From: Cymodocea nodosa
Lineage: Eukaryota > Streptophyta > Magnoliopsida > Alismatales > Cymodoceaceae
DNA: 64,000 nt
Direction of reading: 5' to 3'
Assembly: GCA_036874045.1 (NCBI GenBank)
Contig: JAZBRI010000008.1
Coordinates: 5,223,001-5,287,000, forward strand
Shown here: positions 21,507 to 34,093 of the stretch, piece by piece
How the letters are laid out: every line of letters begins with the position of its first letter
Position numbering within the stretch: the stretch's first letter is position 1
Program-made: the position numbers and the translations under genes
The notes under the pieces: model-generated
What the model was told of the DNA's origin: nothing
Database searches by the model: none
The model's input: the letters and a program-made list of their open reading frames with translations, nothing else

Positions 21507-24500
21507 GTACACAAATCAAAATGGATAATAGACAATAGAGCATCCAACCACATGACTAGAGATATACGATTACTTACAGAAATAACAAAGACCAAGAACG
21601 GACAAGTTACCTTTGGAAATAAAAGTAGAACAAATATCCTTAGGTCTAGCAAGGTTCAGGTAACTGAGAAATGTTTTATAAATGATGTCTTATTAGTGAA
21701 AAACTTAGGTTTTAATTTATTGAGTGTTCCTATTTTAATGAAGATTTACAGAGTAATTTTTGAAAAAGATTCCTGTAAAATTATGGACATGTTTACAAAC
21801 GAAATTTTATTCACTACATACAAGAAAGGATCTGTTTGTATTCTAAATTTTTCTTCTGATATTATTAAAGACAATGCTTGCTTAATTGCAAAATCGGATG
21901 AAGTCATTTTATGGCATAGAAGGCTAGGACACTCAAACTTAAAATTATTACAAAAGCTGTCTAAAAAGAATCTAGTTAGAGGTTTACCTAGTATTATGTA
22001 CTCAAGAGTTTACATGTGATACGTGTCAACTAGGTAAATTACATAAAACATCCTTTAAAAGCTTAAATGAAATAACAAGCAAAAGAGTATTAGAACTAGT
22101 GCATATGGATTTTTTTGGATCTACTAGAACAACCAGTCTAGGAGGTAAACATTATGCTTTTGTACTAGTTGATGACTATTCTAGATTTACTTGGGTCTAT
22201 TTTCTAGCTAATAAAATTGAAGTTTTTGAAATATTTAAGATATTCTGTAATAAAGTTCAGAATGAGCAAAATGTTAAAATTCAAAAACTTAGGAGTAATC
22301 ATGGTATAGAATTTGATAATGATCAAATGGACACCTTTTGTGAAGAATTAGGCATAGATCATAGGTACTCATTTCCAAGAGCTCTTTCACAAAATGGGAT
22401 AGTAGAACGTAAAAACAGATCACTTCAGGAAATGTCCAGAACCATGTTAAATGAGAATAAGTTACCCCTTTTTCTCTAAGCAGAAGCAATTCATATAGCA
22501 AGCTATGTTATAAATAGAGTACATCTAAGACCAATTTTAGATAAAACTCCTTATGAGTTATGGTATAATAGGGTTCCCAAAATAAGTTATTTAAAACCCT
22601 TTGGCTGTAAGTGTTTTATTTTAAACACTAAGGAACGAAGAGACAAATTTAAAGCCAAATCAGATGAAGGGATTTTTGTTGGTTATTCCATTAGAAGTAA
22701 AGCAGATAGAGTTTATAATAAATCAACAAAAACCATTGAGAAAACCCTGCTTGTGAAATTTCATGAAAATTCTCATTTGGATTTAAGACATGCTGAAAAC
22801 ATTGATTCAGAAATTCTCCCAGAAATAGTACCAAATGATGTTGACAGAGAAATTGAGAGATTATCTGACGGAATAAGAAATCTAAGCTTGAATGATGAAA
22901 ATTTAGAAGAAAATAATGTCATACCTATAGAAAATATGGAACAACATAGAAATTGGCGTTATGCTTCATCTCATCCTATTGATAAGATAATAGGCGATCC
23001 TAATCAAGGAGTTAGGACTAGGTGATTAGTAGTCAACATTTATGGTGCTTATTCATTTGTTTCTTTACTAGAACCTAAGAAAATTGAAGATGCCTTAGAA
23101 GATGAATTTTGGTATTTAGCTATGCAAGATGAGCTAAATCAATTTATAAGAAATGAGGTATGGGATCTAATTCCACCACTTGGAAATTAGTCCATAATAG
23201 GAACAAGGTGGGTATTTAGAAACAAAGTAGATCAAGATGGATATATAGTTAAAAATAAAGCTGGATTAGTTGCTAAAGGTTACAAGCAAGAGGAAGGAAT
23301 TGACTATGATGAAACATTTGCTCCTATTGCTAGACTAAAATCAATACTAATTTTGTTAGCTTATGCTTGTTATATGGATTTCAAATTATATCAAATGGAT
23401 GTTAAGACTACTTTTTTAAATGGATATATAAAAGAAGAAGTGTATGTAAAACAACCTTTAAGTTTTGAAGATTCAAAGCATCCTGAGTATGTTTACAAGC
23501 TTAAGAATGCACTATATGGCCTTAAACAAGCTCCTAGGTCTTGGTATGAAAGATTATCAAAATTTCTTATGGAAAAAGGGTATTCTATGGGAAAGGCGGA
23601 TCACACTCTTTTTATCAAGAAGATCGAAAAAGATATATTAGTAGTTCAAATCTATGTAGATGACATCATATTTGGAGCAACAAATGATAAATTAGTTGAG
23701 TCCTTTTCGAAAGACATAACTAATTAATTTGAAATGAGTGTGATGGGTGAACTATCATTTTTCCTAGGCTTACAAATTAAGCAATTAGATCAGGGTACTT
23801 TTATTTCACAAGAAAAATATACTCAAGATTTATTAAAGAGGTTTGGTTTAGACAATACTAAAACAAAGGATACACCAATGAGTACTATCACCAAGTTGGA
23901 TAAAGATGACTCTTAAAAAACTATAGATGTAAAACAATATAGAAGTATGATTGGTTCATTACTCTATTTAACAGCTAGCCGACCAGATATTATGTTTAGT
24001 GTGTGTACTTGTGCTAGATATCAATCAAGTCCTAAGGAATCACACCTACTTGCTATTAAACGAATTTTTAAATATCTATTAGGAACCATCAATTTTGGAT
24101 TGTTTTACTTTAAACACAGTTCTTTAAACTTAGTAGGTTATAGTGATGCTGATTTCACAAGATGTAAGTCTGAAAGAAAAAGCACCAGTGGCACTTGTCA
24201 ATTGTTAGGTAATTCTTTAGTGTCATGGTTTAGCAAAAAGTAAAATTGTGTAGCATTATCTACAACTAAAGCTGAATATATAGCTACTGCACTTTGCTGT
24301 GCTCAAATCTTGTGGATCAGACAAACCTTAAAAGATTTTAATTTAGACTATGAACTAACTAAGATTTTCTGTGATTGTAATTTTGCAATTAGTTTATCTA
24401 AAAATCCTATCTTACATTCATGAGCAAAACATATAGAAGTTCGACATCATTTTCTAAGGGATAATGTTATAAAAGGAAAAATAGTATTAAATTTTGTTCC

Positions 24501-24603
24501 TACCATAGAACAATTAGCAGATCTATTTACAAAACCCTTAGATGAAAATACATTCTCAAAATTACGATTAGAACTTGGTATCTGTAGGTTATCTAATATT
24601 TAA
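21507..24603 (+). pseudogene. pol: Element B2 pol
   Basis: Copia polyprotein with the protease active site DSGA changed to DNRA (about 21528), which should kill it. The integrase zinc finger is interrupted by a frameshift at about 22010. The core keeps RSNHGIEFDN, where the second catalytic Asp region reads SNHG instead of SDHG, and SQNGIVERKN. TAA replaces Trp at 22477 and TGA lies at 23023. RT has YVDDIIFGA at about 23655, TAA at 23725 and 23914, and RNase H a stop at 24241. It ends TAA 24601-24603. Despite these lesions RT and RNase H are almost frame-continuous. Confidence 0.92.
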
Positions 24604-26609
24604 ATGCTCCTGTTCATTGTATTTTGGTTTGTTATAAGGTAGTTTTGGAATTTAATGTCTTTATTATTAAAAAAAAAACAAAACAAATATCTATTTTCGA
24701 ATTACAATTTTCTAGTAGTTAAGAATTTATGAAATTCTGATTTTTATTGAAGTCAATTTATTTAAGAAAAATTCAGAAAAGATTACTTAAGGAAAAGTTA
24801 AATTGATTCAATGTGAGTGCCAACTATATTTATGTTACTTATGTATATGCTATTACAGAGATTTTAACAGGAAAATACATAGAAAGTATGTACTTTTTAT
24901 TAAAGGAAAGTTATTAACATTCTATTAGAAAAATTAAGTCTTGCGGTTGCCTCTAATTTAATTTACTGTCTTGTTTTATTTTTGTTTATTTTTTGTCTAT
25001 AATTACTTGAGTAATTAAGTCCGTTGGGGGATCTTAAACTCTAGTCACTTAAACCAACTGGTTTGGGATGTGTTGATTGAAAACTCATTTTGCAAATAAT
25101 TCAGATTATATTTAAAAGAAAAAAAAGTTACCTGTTCTCACTTGTCGTTGAGTAACTGGTTATCTTTCCCTAAGTAAGGGATTGTGATCACGTAAAAAGA
25201 TGATATTGTGGGAGGTAATACATAAAAAATATATATATATGAATTTAATAAATAAAAAAAGGGGCAATGTACTCAAGCTTAATTTATCTTTCAAGGTGTT
25301 ATAACAATCCTGACATAATCTGTGCATATAATCCTTGTTATTTTTGTTATTATCTACTCTTTACACATAATGTATGATATTTATTTGTCTTAAGTTGTGT
25401 ACTCATTATTGAAATCTTTTAAGTTTCTGTAGGTATATCTCTATGAATTATCTTTTGTAAACTGAATAAGATATAAGCCATAAAGTCTAAATTGTTAACT
25501 CTACTACTTATTTCTATATTTCATTCAAATTAAAAAAAGAAAAGAACGAGAGACTCAAATCTATTTAAGGCTTATCATCCTCTTTAAGTAAGCTATTTGA
25601 CCTTTTTAAGCAAAATCTACTTAGGGCTTGGCAACCCAAATTAAGTACGCCATAGATTCTTTACACTACATTTATGTAGGGGGAGCAATTTCTCGTATAA
25701 TAATTCATAACTTTTGAACTATTATATGTTTTCATGAAAGAATCTGCATAATTTCAGGAAATACACCTGAATTAAGTACATTTCTAAACTGTCGGTGACT
25801 TGCAAGTATTTAAATTCTTAAGTATCCAAATTTTCTATTGTTTCAGCAAGCTATATTACAAGTATCAGACAGTTGTGTTTTAAAACATTCAATAGACTAT
25901 TTTATTATTTCTTGAAGTACACGTGTCGAAACCATAATGCATGACTTAAGTGGATTTTCAGTAAGTTATCTGTAACTCTCCGAAATGCGTCTGGGCATTT
26001 GAAAGTTAGATTTGTAACTGTCTGAAACATCTCTTTATTATAAAACTGCTTAAGTACACGTGTCGTGATCTGGACGATTGACTTAAGTTATCTTTCGGAA
26101 GGTTATTTGTAACTCTCTGAAATGCACCTGAGCATAAGATAGTTAGGTTTATAAGTCTCCGAAACTTTTTGAACACCTTAAGTTCAAATTGTGCACGTGT
26201 TGAATTTCACTACTTTATAATGTCTTAATTGAAACTCGAACAGTTATGTTTAACTCTTCGACTTTTCACACCTATTCCCTCGAGAAACTCGAACAGTTAT
26301 CATAAGTCTTCGAGTTTTCTCACTTTTTCACTTAGCTTGAAGTTATTTTGTTTATATGAATAGTTACGCTAAGTATTCTGCAATTGTTGGTTGTAAAACT
26401 TATAAAGTTATTGCAAGCACTCGAGTTATTTATCGGTAACGGATCTCCTATTTATGATTTCAATGATTGAATCCGTTTATCCATTTATAAACTCGAAGAG
26501 TTATGAATGTTTTACTAACAACCTTTCGTGTTTCTACCTTGGTAAAACCCTAGCTTCACAATCTTTCCTTCCACTAAGTTCTACAATGCAAAGCGAAGAT
26601 TAATCAACA
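24604..26609 (+). promoter_or_regulatory. B2 inter-ORF region with motif array upstream of ORF3
   Basis: Two kilobases without a gene. The last 700 bases carry ACTTAAGT palindromes (about 25948, 26082), CACGTG boxes (about 25921, 26055, 26195) and TAACTCTCCGAA / CGAACAGTTA / CGAAGAGTTA elements. The unit resembles the one repeated in the element C LTR. ORF3 starts at 26610 after GTAAAACCCTAG near 26541. Promoter activity is inferred. Confidence 0.5.
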
Positions 26610-29185
26610 ATGTCAGGACGTGGTAGAATGACCAAAGTGCAGAAAAGAGAGCTGGAACTTCAGAAAATGCAGAATGAAATCAACGACATCTATTCAAGGT
26701 ACATTTTTTCAAATGAAATACTGCATGAAATAAGAAAAGCTGTTCAAGATGAGAAAAATTTATGTTGGAAATTTATTCGAAATTATGCTGAAACACAGTT
26801 TAGACTAAAATAGACTGAACTTTCCGCATTGCATTTATGGAAAAGAAATTTACAACCTAACCCTGCGGTTGTAAGTTCTAGACATGTACCAAAGACATCG
26901 GTACAATCTATCACTTATTATGGAAAGAAGTGGTGACCAATGATCGAAAATGCAAACAAGGAATTACAATCCTTGTATTCCCAACATTATTTTCCCCCAG
27001 CTATTTTAAATGATATTAAATAGTATATTGATGAACAAAAAACTACCATTAGCAAAATGGGCCTTCGAAGTGAAGGACAAAGAGTTTATCAACTCAAAAT
27101 GGCAGAGGTGGAGAGCTTAAAACTCTATATTCCATTATTACCACCTAGGCATCATGGTGAAGGACCATCAAGACAACAGGTACCTTTAACAGGAGAAATT
27201 AAGGCAATTTTAGAACCTCCTGAACAACCTGAAACACTACAGACATATAGTCGGACAAAGAAAAAGACAATTGAATATTTTGGACTAACTGCAGGTGTAC
27301 AAGGAATATTGTAGCAAAAAGAAGAATTAGTGAAAAATGGAAAACTATGCTTCATTGTAGAAGCTGGACAAACATTTTTGTCAGGAATCCCAGCAGATGT
27401 GACAAATATTGGCTTACAAGCATATACTCTAAGGTATTGTGTCACATTAGTGCATAATGTATCTTTTAATACAATGGATAGTTTTTCACACAATGCTGCA
27501 AGCACACATTCTTTTCCTTCGGAAAGTGAGAATGTAGGAAATTTTGATGATATATATACAGATGATATCAAATTTGATGATATTATTGATGACATAGACA
27601 CTAAGTCTATGAATTTTGAAGATATTTCATCTGTAGAGGAATGTACAGATATTCTTCCTCTTACTGTATCTCAAATAGAGACTTTTGAATTTTGGTACAG
27701 TTGCTTATACTACACTTTATATGTATGGTTATGTCTGTTACAATATATCGTATACTTGTTGATAAATGTATATAATCAACAACATACACAATTACAAATA
27801 GAATATGATACTACCAATGTCTCACATATATAAATTTCAGAAATATAGGATGATTCTATTCCACAAACAGATATAGAACATTCTTTCATACAGAGACAGT
27901 TGTATAGATAACATATAGATATACAAGTTGCTGATATATAGATTGTTACAGAGACTATTGCTACTAAAATATTTCCAAAAGAACAAACAAAAGAAATTCA
28001 GCAAATTATTGATACGACAATAACAGATATTTCAAACATTTATACTAGTTTTGATAGAAATTCCACCAATTTTGAAAGATCTAACAATATAGATGCTGCT
28101 GATAATATTGAAACAAGTCCTAGATCAGCACATCATGACAGGAAAATACCTAATCCTGAACAGAGTTTAGATGAAAATACACTATTATGGTTCAGAAATA
28201 ATTCTTGTTATGACAAATTTCAGACATATAAAAATTTTACAGTTTTATATTCAAGACCAGTTAAGTTTGAAGGGATGGCACACATACATGAACTGTTTGA
28301 ATTTCAAGGCTTGTTGACTCTACTTCCACAACAGCTAGACCATCTTGCTATACCCGAACTTCTCAATTGTTTTTACTCAAACTTAACAGTGGAAGAAGGT
28401 ATTCCTGTTTCTAATATACAAGAAAATGACATATATTTAACTCCAGATTTACTTCATCAGGTACTTGGTTTGAAAAATGAATGAGTTAAATTATCAGAAA
28501 GAAAACAAGTTTATCGATTGAGTTGGGAATTACAAGTTTAGCCAAAGATCCAACTGCCAACAAACCATTGACATTACTAAATGACTTAAATGGCCAAGCA
28601 AGTTTTATTGCAAAAATATTGCATGCTACATTGTTTCAAAGGTTTGGTCATGGGGCAGAAGTTGGCAGATGTTGTCTTTATGCTACATACGCATTAATAA
28701 ACTATATACAGGTGAACTGGTATGATATTTTTGTTTCTCATATCTTACATTTGTAGAGTAAATTATTTTATGGTAATACAATTTTGAGAATTGTGGCAAG
28801 TTAAACAGATATTACACCTTGGCCACAGAAAAGATTAAAGTCATGATCTTTCTTTGCAAAGGAACTCCAAAAATACCAAGCGACAGATACACCTATCCTT
28901 AGACAACAACAACAACAGGTTCGACAAACACAGCAACAATCCACAGAATTTACAGAAACACAACATACAGATATACAACAAGATATACAACAAGGTATAC
29001 ATAGAGAAATACATACAAGTATAGATACAGACATACATATTGAATTTTTACAGCAACCATCACAAGTTTCTCAAAATGATTTAGATCAGACATTACTTGA
29101 TCAAATAAATAGAGTTAGTACAGATATTGCAAAGAAAATTTCAAATACTTTGATTGATATTTTTCGAAGACAAAGAGGCTTGTGA
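26610..29185 (+). pseudogene. Element B2 ORF3 (possible membrane segment, Transposase_32-like C-terminus)
   Basis: An ORF of about 860 codons with several stops and a frameshift near 28515. In order: basic leader MSGRGRMTKVQKRELELQ; two related helical domains of about 50 residues (IYSRYIFSNEILHEIRK and LYSQHYFPPAILNDIK); an acidic middle rich in DDI repeats; a strongly hydrophobic segment of about 28 residues (FWYSCLYYTLYVWLCLL and following, about 27690-27775) that could span a membrane; a C-terminal domain with LFEFQGLLTLLPQQ, FYSNL, LGLKNE and CCLYATYALINYIQ segments; and a Gln-rich tail ending RRQRGL. The hydrophobic segment is what would make an envelope-like role possible, but nothing shows it. 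Function unknown. Confidence 0.75.
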
Positions 29186-29511
29186 TTATACAAATTATGT
29201 ATTACATGATTTATTTTTTGTAATTTGTAGCCAAAACCATTATGTAAATTGTTTACTGATTTTAATGTTACGTGATTATTTTTCACAATTTATGATATTA
29301 AACAGTTTTTGCTTAATCCATAAATTCTATGTATGTTTGAAACTATTGTTTTGATTAATATATACTTAGTAAGATATCCTTCCTTACTTTTATAAAACTT
29401 AACTTCCTAAAGGAGGAGAAAATAGTTTGTTTACTTTTTTATAATGCCAAAAAGGGGGAGATATAAATTATGTGACTTATTAGGTTTTGACATCATCAAA
29501 AAGGGGGAGAT
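29186..29511 (+). promoter_or_regulatory. 3' untranslated region with duplicated polypurine tract, B2
   Basis: AAAAAGGGGGAGAT occurs twice, at 29449-29462 and at 29498-29511, the second directly abutting the 3' LTR. A purine-rich AAAGGAGGAGAAAATAG lies at about 29409. Multiple polypurine tracts before the 3' LTR are a known Sirevirus trait. The tract primes plus-strand DNA synthesis. Confidence 0.85.
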
Positions 29512-30659
29512 TGTTAGGTATTTAATTTTGATGATATATGCTTTATTAACGTATTTAAATAAGTCTACATAATATTCTCTAAGTATAATAGTTAACAGAT
29601 TATCGAAATGTTTCACTTTTATGTCGGATAATTAACGTTTCGTTTTTGTCGAATACTTTATGTTAAAAACTCATATAGTTAAGTTATCTGCACGTGTGTT
29701 TTTAATGTTTTAAGTTGTCACATGTTTTCCATGTGCGTTCGGTAATGAAAAATCGAATAGTTAGATAATTGTTCGAGTTTTTATACGCATGGATAGATAA
29801 CTGTTCGAGTTTTATAAAAGGACTAACAAACAAAAAAGTTTCTTTGTTTAGTCACGTGTTTTGCAAGTGCAAAAACTCGAAGAGTTAAAGGATAAGTGTT
29901 CGAGTTTTTACAGGAGTTAAAGGATAACTGTTCAACTAAATCGAAGACTTAGAAGATATTCTACAAGACTCTAGGAAGATAAAGTTTCGATGTATCTACG
30001 AGTGGAGATCGTGGAAACTCAAAATGTTAGTGAAGTAAGTGGAAATTTAAATAGAAAGTAATTTGGATTAAAGAGAAAATTAGTACGTGAATTATGGATT
30101 ATAGATCAAGTGGATGAACATACTGAACGTGAAAGACAACAAAGTTCGACTACTAATAGAGAGTATGAGCTACATTACAACAAAGGATCCCAATCTCAAA
30201 AACCAAGTCTGAATATTCAATCTAGATCCCTAACTGAAAAGTTAAGTTTGAATATTCATATTCTAAAAAGTTCTCCAACATCAGAAGAAGTTTGAAATTC
30301 CAAGCAATTTTAGAAAAGGAGATGCAAACGTAAGAAGTCTAGAAATTCAACAACTAGAGAAGAAGAGATACAGAAGTTGAGCAAAGAGAAAGAAAAGAGT
30401 TGTGTGCATAAAGATCAGGTTTTATACAATTCAAAATTGGTTTTGAAAAAGAGCTTTGTTTTCCTATTTAAATTGTATATCAAAAATTACTATATCAAAA
30501 CCGTCAAGAAGGGAATTGAGCTAAAAAGATATTATAAATTTTGTCTTGAAATAAAAGAATAGAATTTCATTTATGAATGTTTTGTGCTCTTGTTTTATCC
30601 GCTAGTTTAATTTCTAAAAACACAATTCACCCCCCTCTTGTGATAGAGATGATCCTACA
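29512..30659 (+). repeat. 3' LTR of element B2
   Basis: Starts TGTTAGGTATTTAATTTTG, ends GATCCTACA. Relative to the 5' LTR it lacks about 60 bases after TATGTCGGATAA (around 29628), between short repeats of GGATA/TTAACG. The motif array is otherwise kept. Confidence 0.93.
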
Positions 30660-30664
30660 AGATG
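30660..30664. repeat. Target-site duplication of B2 (AGATG), right copy
   Basis: Matches 18162-18166. Confidence 0.93.
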
Positions 30665-31916
30665 TGACAAATATCGGATTACACGCATACACTCTAAGGT
30701 ATTGTGTCACATTAGTGCATAATATTTATTTTCATACAATGAACAATTTTTCACATCATACTGCAAGCACACATTCATTTCCTACGGAAAGAGAATATGT
30801 AGGAAATTTTAATGATACATATACAGATGATATCAATTTTGATGATATTTTTGATGACATAGACACTGAGTCTATGAATGTTGAGGATATTTCATCTGAA
30901 GAGGAATGTATAGATATTCTTCCTCTTACTGTATTTTGGATAGAAACTTTTGATTTTTGGTATAGTTGCTTATACTACAGTTTATACATGTGGTTATGTC
31001 TGTTATAGTATATAGTATATTTGTTGATAAATGTATATAATCAGCAAACTATATAGTTACAAATAGAATATCACACTGCCAATGTCTCAAGTATAGAAAT
31101 TTCAGAAATACAGGATGATTCTATTATACAAACAAATGTAGAACATTCTTTCCTATAGAGACAGTTGTTGTATAGATCAATCATAGACATAAATGTTATT
31201 GATAGATAGATTAATATAGAGACTGTTGCTACTGATATGTTTCAAGAAGATCACACAAAGGAATTTCAGTAGATTATTGATACGACAATACCAGATATTT
31301 CAAACATTTATACTAGCTTTGATGGAAATTCCACTAGTTCTGAACGGTTTGAAAATTTAGATACTGCTGATAATGTTGAAACAAGTCCCAGATCAGAACA
31401 TCATCACAGGAAACTACCTAATCCTGAACAGAGTTTAGACGAAAATACATTATTATGGTTCAGAAATAGTTCTTGTTATGAAAAATTTCAAACATATAAA
31501 ACTTTTACAGTTTTATATTCAAGACCAGTTAAGTTTGAAGGAATGGCATATATACAAGAAATGTTTGAATTTCAAGGCTTGTTGACTCTACTTCCACAAC
31601 AGCCAGACCATCTTGTTATACCAAAACTTATAAGTTGTTTTTACTCAAACTTAATAGTGGAAGAAGGTATTCATGTTTCCAATATACAAGACGATGACAT
31701 ATATTTAACTCCAGATTTACTTTATCAATTACTTGGTCTGAAAAATGAAGGAGTTAAATTATCAGAAAGAAAACAGGTTTATCAGTTGGGATGGGACATT
31801 AAAAGTTTAGCCAAAGATACAACTACCAACAATCCAATGAGATTACTAAATGATTTAAATGGCCAAGCATATTTTATTGCAAAAATAATGCATGCTTAAT
31901 TGTTTTAGAGGTTTGG
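30665..31916 (+). pseudogene. Element B1 ORF3, part 2
   Basis: Continues from 18166 with TNIGLHAYTLRYCVTLVHN, aligned to B2 at about 27402. It keeps the acidic DDI-rich stretch, the hydrophobic segment FWYSCLYYSLYMWLCLL (about 30955-31005, then a TAG) and the FEFQGLLTLLPQQ, CFYSNL and LGLKNEGVKL parts of the C-terminal domain. Stops are scattered (31006, 31263, 31897). It is cut at 31916 by insert X and resumes for 69 bases after it. Confidence 0.75.
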
Positions 31917-32669
31917 TGTTTAGAATGAAAAAGTGCATAATATTAACGGTTAAATGATGGTTAATTGCATAATATTTAGCTTATCATATGAGAATTAAGC
32001 CATTATGTTATAATTGCACTACTATAAGCTTTAATTAAAGAATCAGCTTAATTTTAGGGAATTAATGTTAATTTAGTACATTTCTAAACTGTTGGTAAGT
32101 TGCAGGCTGTGAAATTCTTATGTATCTGAATTTTCTATTATTTTAGACAGTTATGTTTAACATACCGAACATATTCCAGACAGTTATGTTTAAATTGCCG
32201 AACAGTTATGTTTTAAAAGAATATTTTATTATTTCTTGAAGTACATGTGTCGAAACCATAATGCATGACTTAAGTGAACTTTCGGTGAGTTATCTATAAC
32301 TATCTGAAATTGCAGTTGGGTATCGAATAGTTATATGTGTAACTCTCTGAAATCTCCTTTTATTTATAAAATAACTGTGGACACGTGTCATGTTCTGGGA
32401 AAGTGACTTAAGTGGATTTTCGGTGAGTTATCTGTAACTATCTGAAATGCATCTGGGCATCGGATAGTTAGACCTGTAACTATTCGAAATGTTTCTTTTA
32501 TTATTAAACTGCTGCTGACACGTGTTGTGATCTAGTAGATTTACTTAAGTTATATATCGGTGAGTTATTTGTAACTATCCGAAATGCATCTGAGCATCGG
32601 ATAGTTAAGTCTGTAAGTATTTGAAATGCACCTGAGCATTGGATAGTTAAATTTATGCACGTGTTTTAT

Positions 32670-34061
32670 AGTTAAATCAACAAAGCAAGTCCGCTGAGTT
32701 ATCTGTAACTCCACGGGCTATTTATTTTCTAATATGCCATTGTAGCGGTTGCAGAAATAGGACAGTTGGAAGGAAAAACCACGATCGCACGTATCACGTA
32801 GGAATTCACTCGTCGAAGGGAGAAGAAATCATTGTCGCTGATATGAATGAAGGAAATCCAACCGACCATTCAAGCAGAAGCAGTTACCTCTGAAGAAATA
32901 TAAAAGAAAAGAAGAAAAAGAAGTAAAGTGTGTGTGATCGATGGGTGTGGCTAGTGTGTGGAGGATCACCAAGCTTTCTATAGGCAGCATCGGCAATTCT
33001 CTGAAGTACCACACCAACCATCATCACTACCACCATAATCACCAACCATCGGAGGTCTGTGAGGATACTTTCCTGACGTTGGGTCAATTTCGAGCCAAAC
33101 ACAGTGCCTGACAACCACTGTGAGGAGTGATCGTGTCGCGGGAAGGAAAGCCATTTTCACTAAGCACCGACTCATATCTCAGGAGATATTAAAGCTTCTA
33201 GCATTGACTTTAGGTTGATGCCTGTATGTTGAAGAGGAGATCATCTTGCAATTCTGGACTCGTGATTCTATAGGGAGAGGAGACAGAAGTGTAAGTGATT
33301 TAATTTTAAGTGGTGTAATCCCATCACATGTAGTGACGAAAGTATTTACTGTCAATTGAGATTACTTTACATTTCACCTTTCACCCATTTCCATGTTCAT
33401 ATCAAAACAAAAATACCAAAAACAACTTATCTGTGTTTGTATTTTGTATTTGAGTGTTGTGTTGTTTGTTTTGTATCGTGATTAATGTTATCTTTGTCAA
33501 TGTTGTGATTGTTTTATGTTTGTTTTAGTTTTACAGTTTACTGAAATTGGTTCATTCAAAAGACTTAAAGATTTTAATGGTTGCTGTTTGAATTATCTGA
33601 ATGTTAGTATTGCCTAATGATAAATCCAGTGTTTACTAACCTTAAAGAGCTTAATTGATGTTATTTACAATCTGTGGAACCACCTAATGGTTGACCAAAT
33701 TCCTTTGTAAATAGCAGTATTAAATAGGAAAGGCAAGCTCGTGGAGTTAACTTAAGTCCACGAGGTTAGTCCATTGAGTTAGCCATAATTCAACGAACTT
33801 TGTCCGTTGAGTTAACAGTAACTCAACGGAGAGCTTATTGAATATATAAATTTGATTGTTAAAAATGGAACAGTTCTCAATTCTTAAGTAATTCCCTATG
33901 GGATCGACCTGTACTTGCACACTAATACAATGGACACTGTGCACTTGTAGTTAAAATATAAATTAGAATTAATATCTAATTTGTGTGAAAGGTTGTTTGT
34001 TTACTTCTAAAAAAGGAATAAGCATAAAGATAAATTAACTAAGTAAAAACAGAAGTTAACA
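32670..34061 (+). repeat. Athila-like gypsy LTR copy inside insert X
   Basis: Aligned with the 3' LTR of G2, including the block AAACAAAAATACCAAAAACAAC, the stretch CCCTATGGGATCGACCTGTAC typical of Athila-type LTR ends, and the terminus GAAGTTAACA. It contains an inverted repeat CCGTTGAGTTA (33804-33814) / TAACTCAACGG (33819-33829). The left edge is approximate because no TG start is preserved. Confidence 0.65.
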
Positions 34062-34075
34062 AATCCAAGTTTTTC

Positions 34076-34093
34076 TGGTGCATTGCTAGAGAT
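34076..34093 (+). promoter_or_regulatory. Decayed gypsy primer-binding site
   Basis: TGGTGCATTGCTAGAGAT resembles the tRNA-Asp type Athila primer site, TGGCGCCGTTGCC and onward, with one deletion and C-to-T / G-to-A changes only. A diverged second copy (TAGTGTTGTGCTAGG) follows at 34109-34123, as part of a duplication of about 34 bases. Confidence 0.5.

Larger units (their letters stand above)
18167..30659 (+). mobile_element. Element B2: full-length Sirevirus-like copia, inserted in B1 ORF3
   Basis: A structurally complete 12.5-kb element: 5' LTR, primer site, gag, pol, inter-ORF region, ORF3, two polypurine tracts, 3' LTR, flanked by AGATG. It is a sister copy of its host B1. Coding parts are broken by point mutations, and the protease active site is changed. 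The two LTRs differ by an approximately 60-base deletion in the 3' copy plus scattered substitutions. Confidence 0.95.

Noticed and set aside
28801-29038. Cys-rich minus-strand frames
   Set aside because: They are the reverse of the CAA/ACA-rich tail of B2 ORF3.
32829-33175. Overlapping minus-strand open frames that might be a small host gene
   Set aside because: They lie within the gypsy LTR part of insert X, are short, and show no recognisable protein features.
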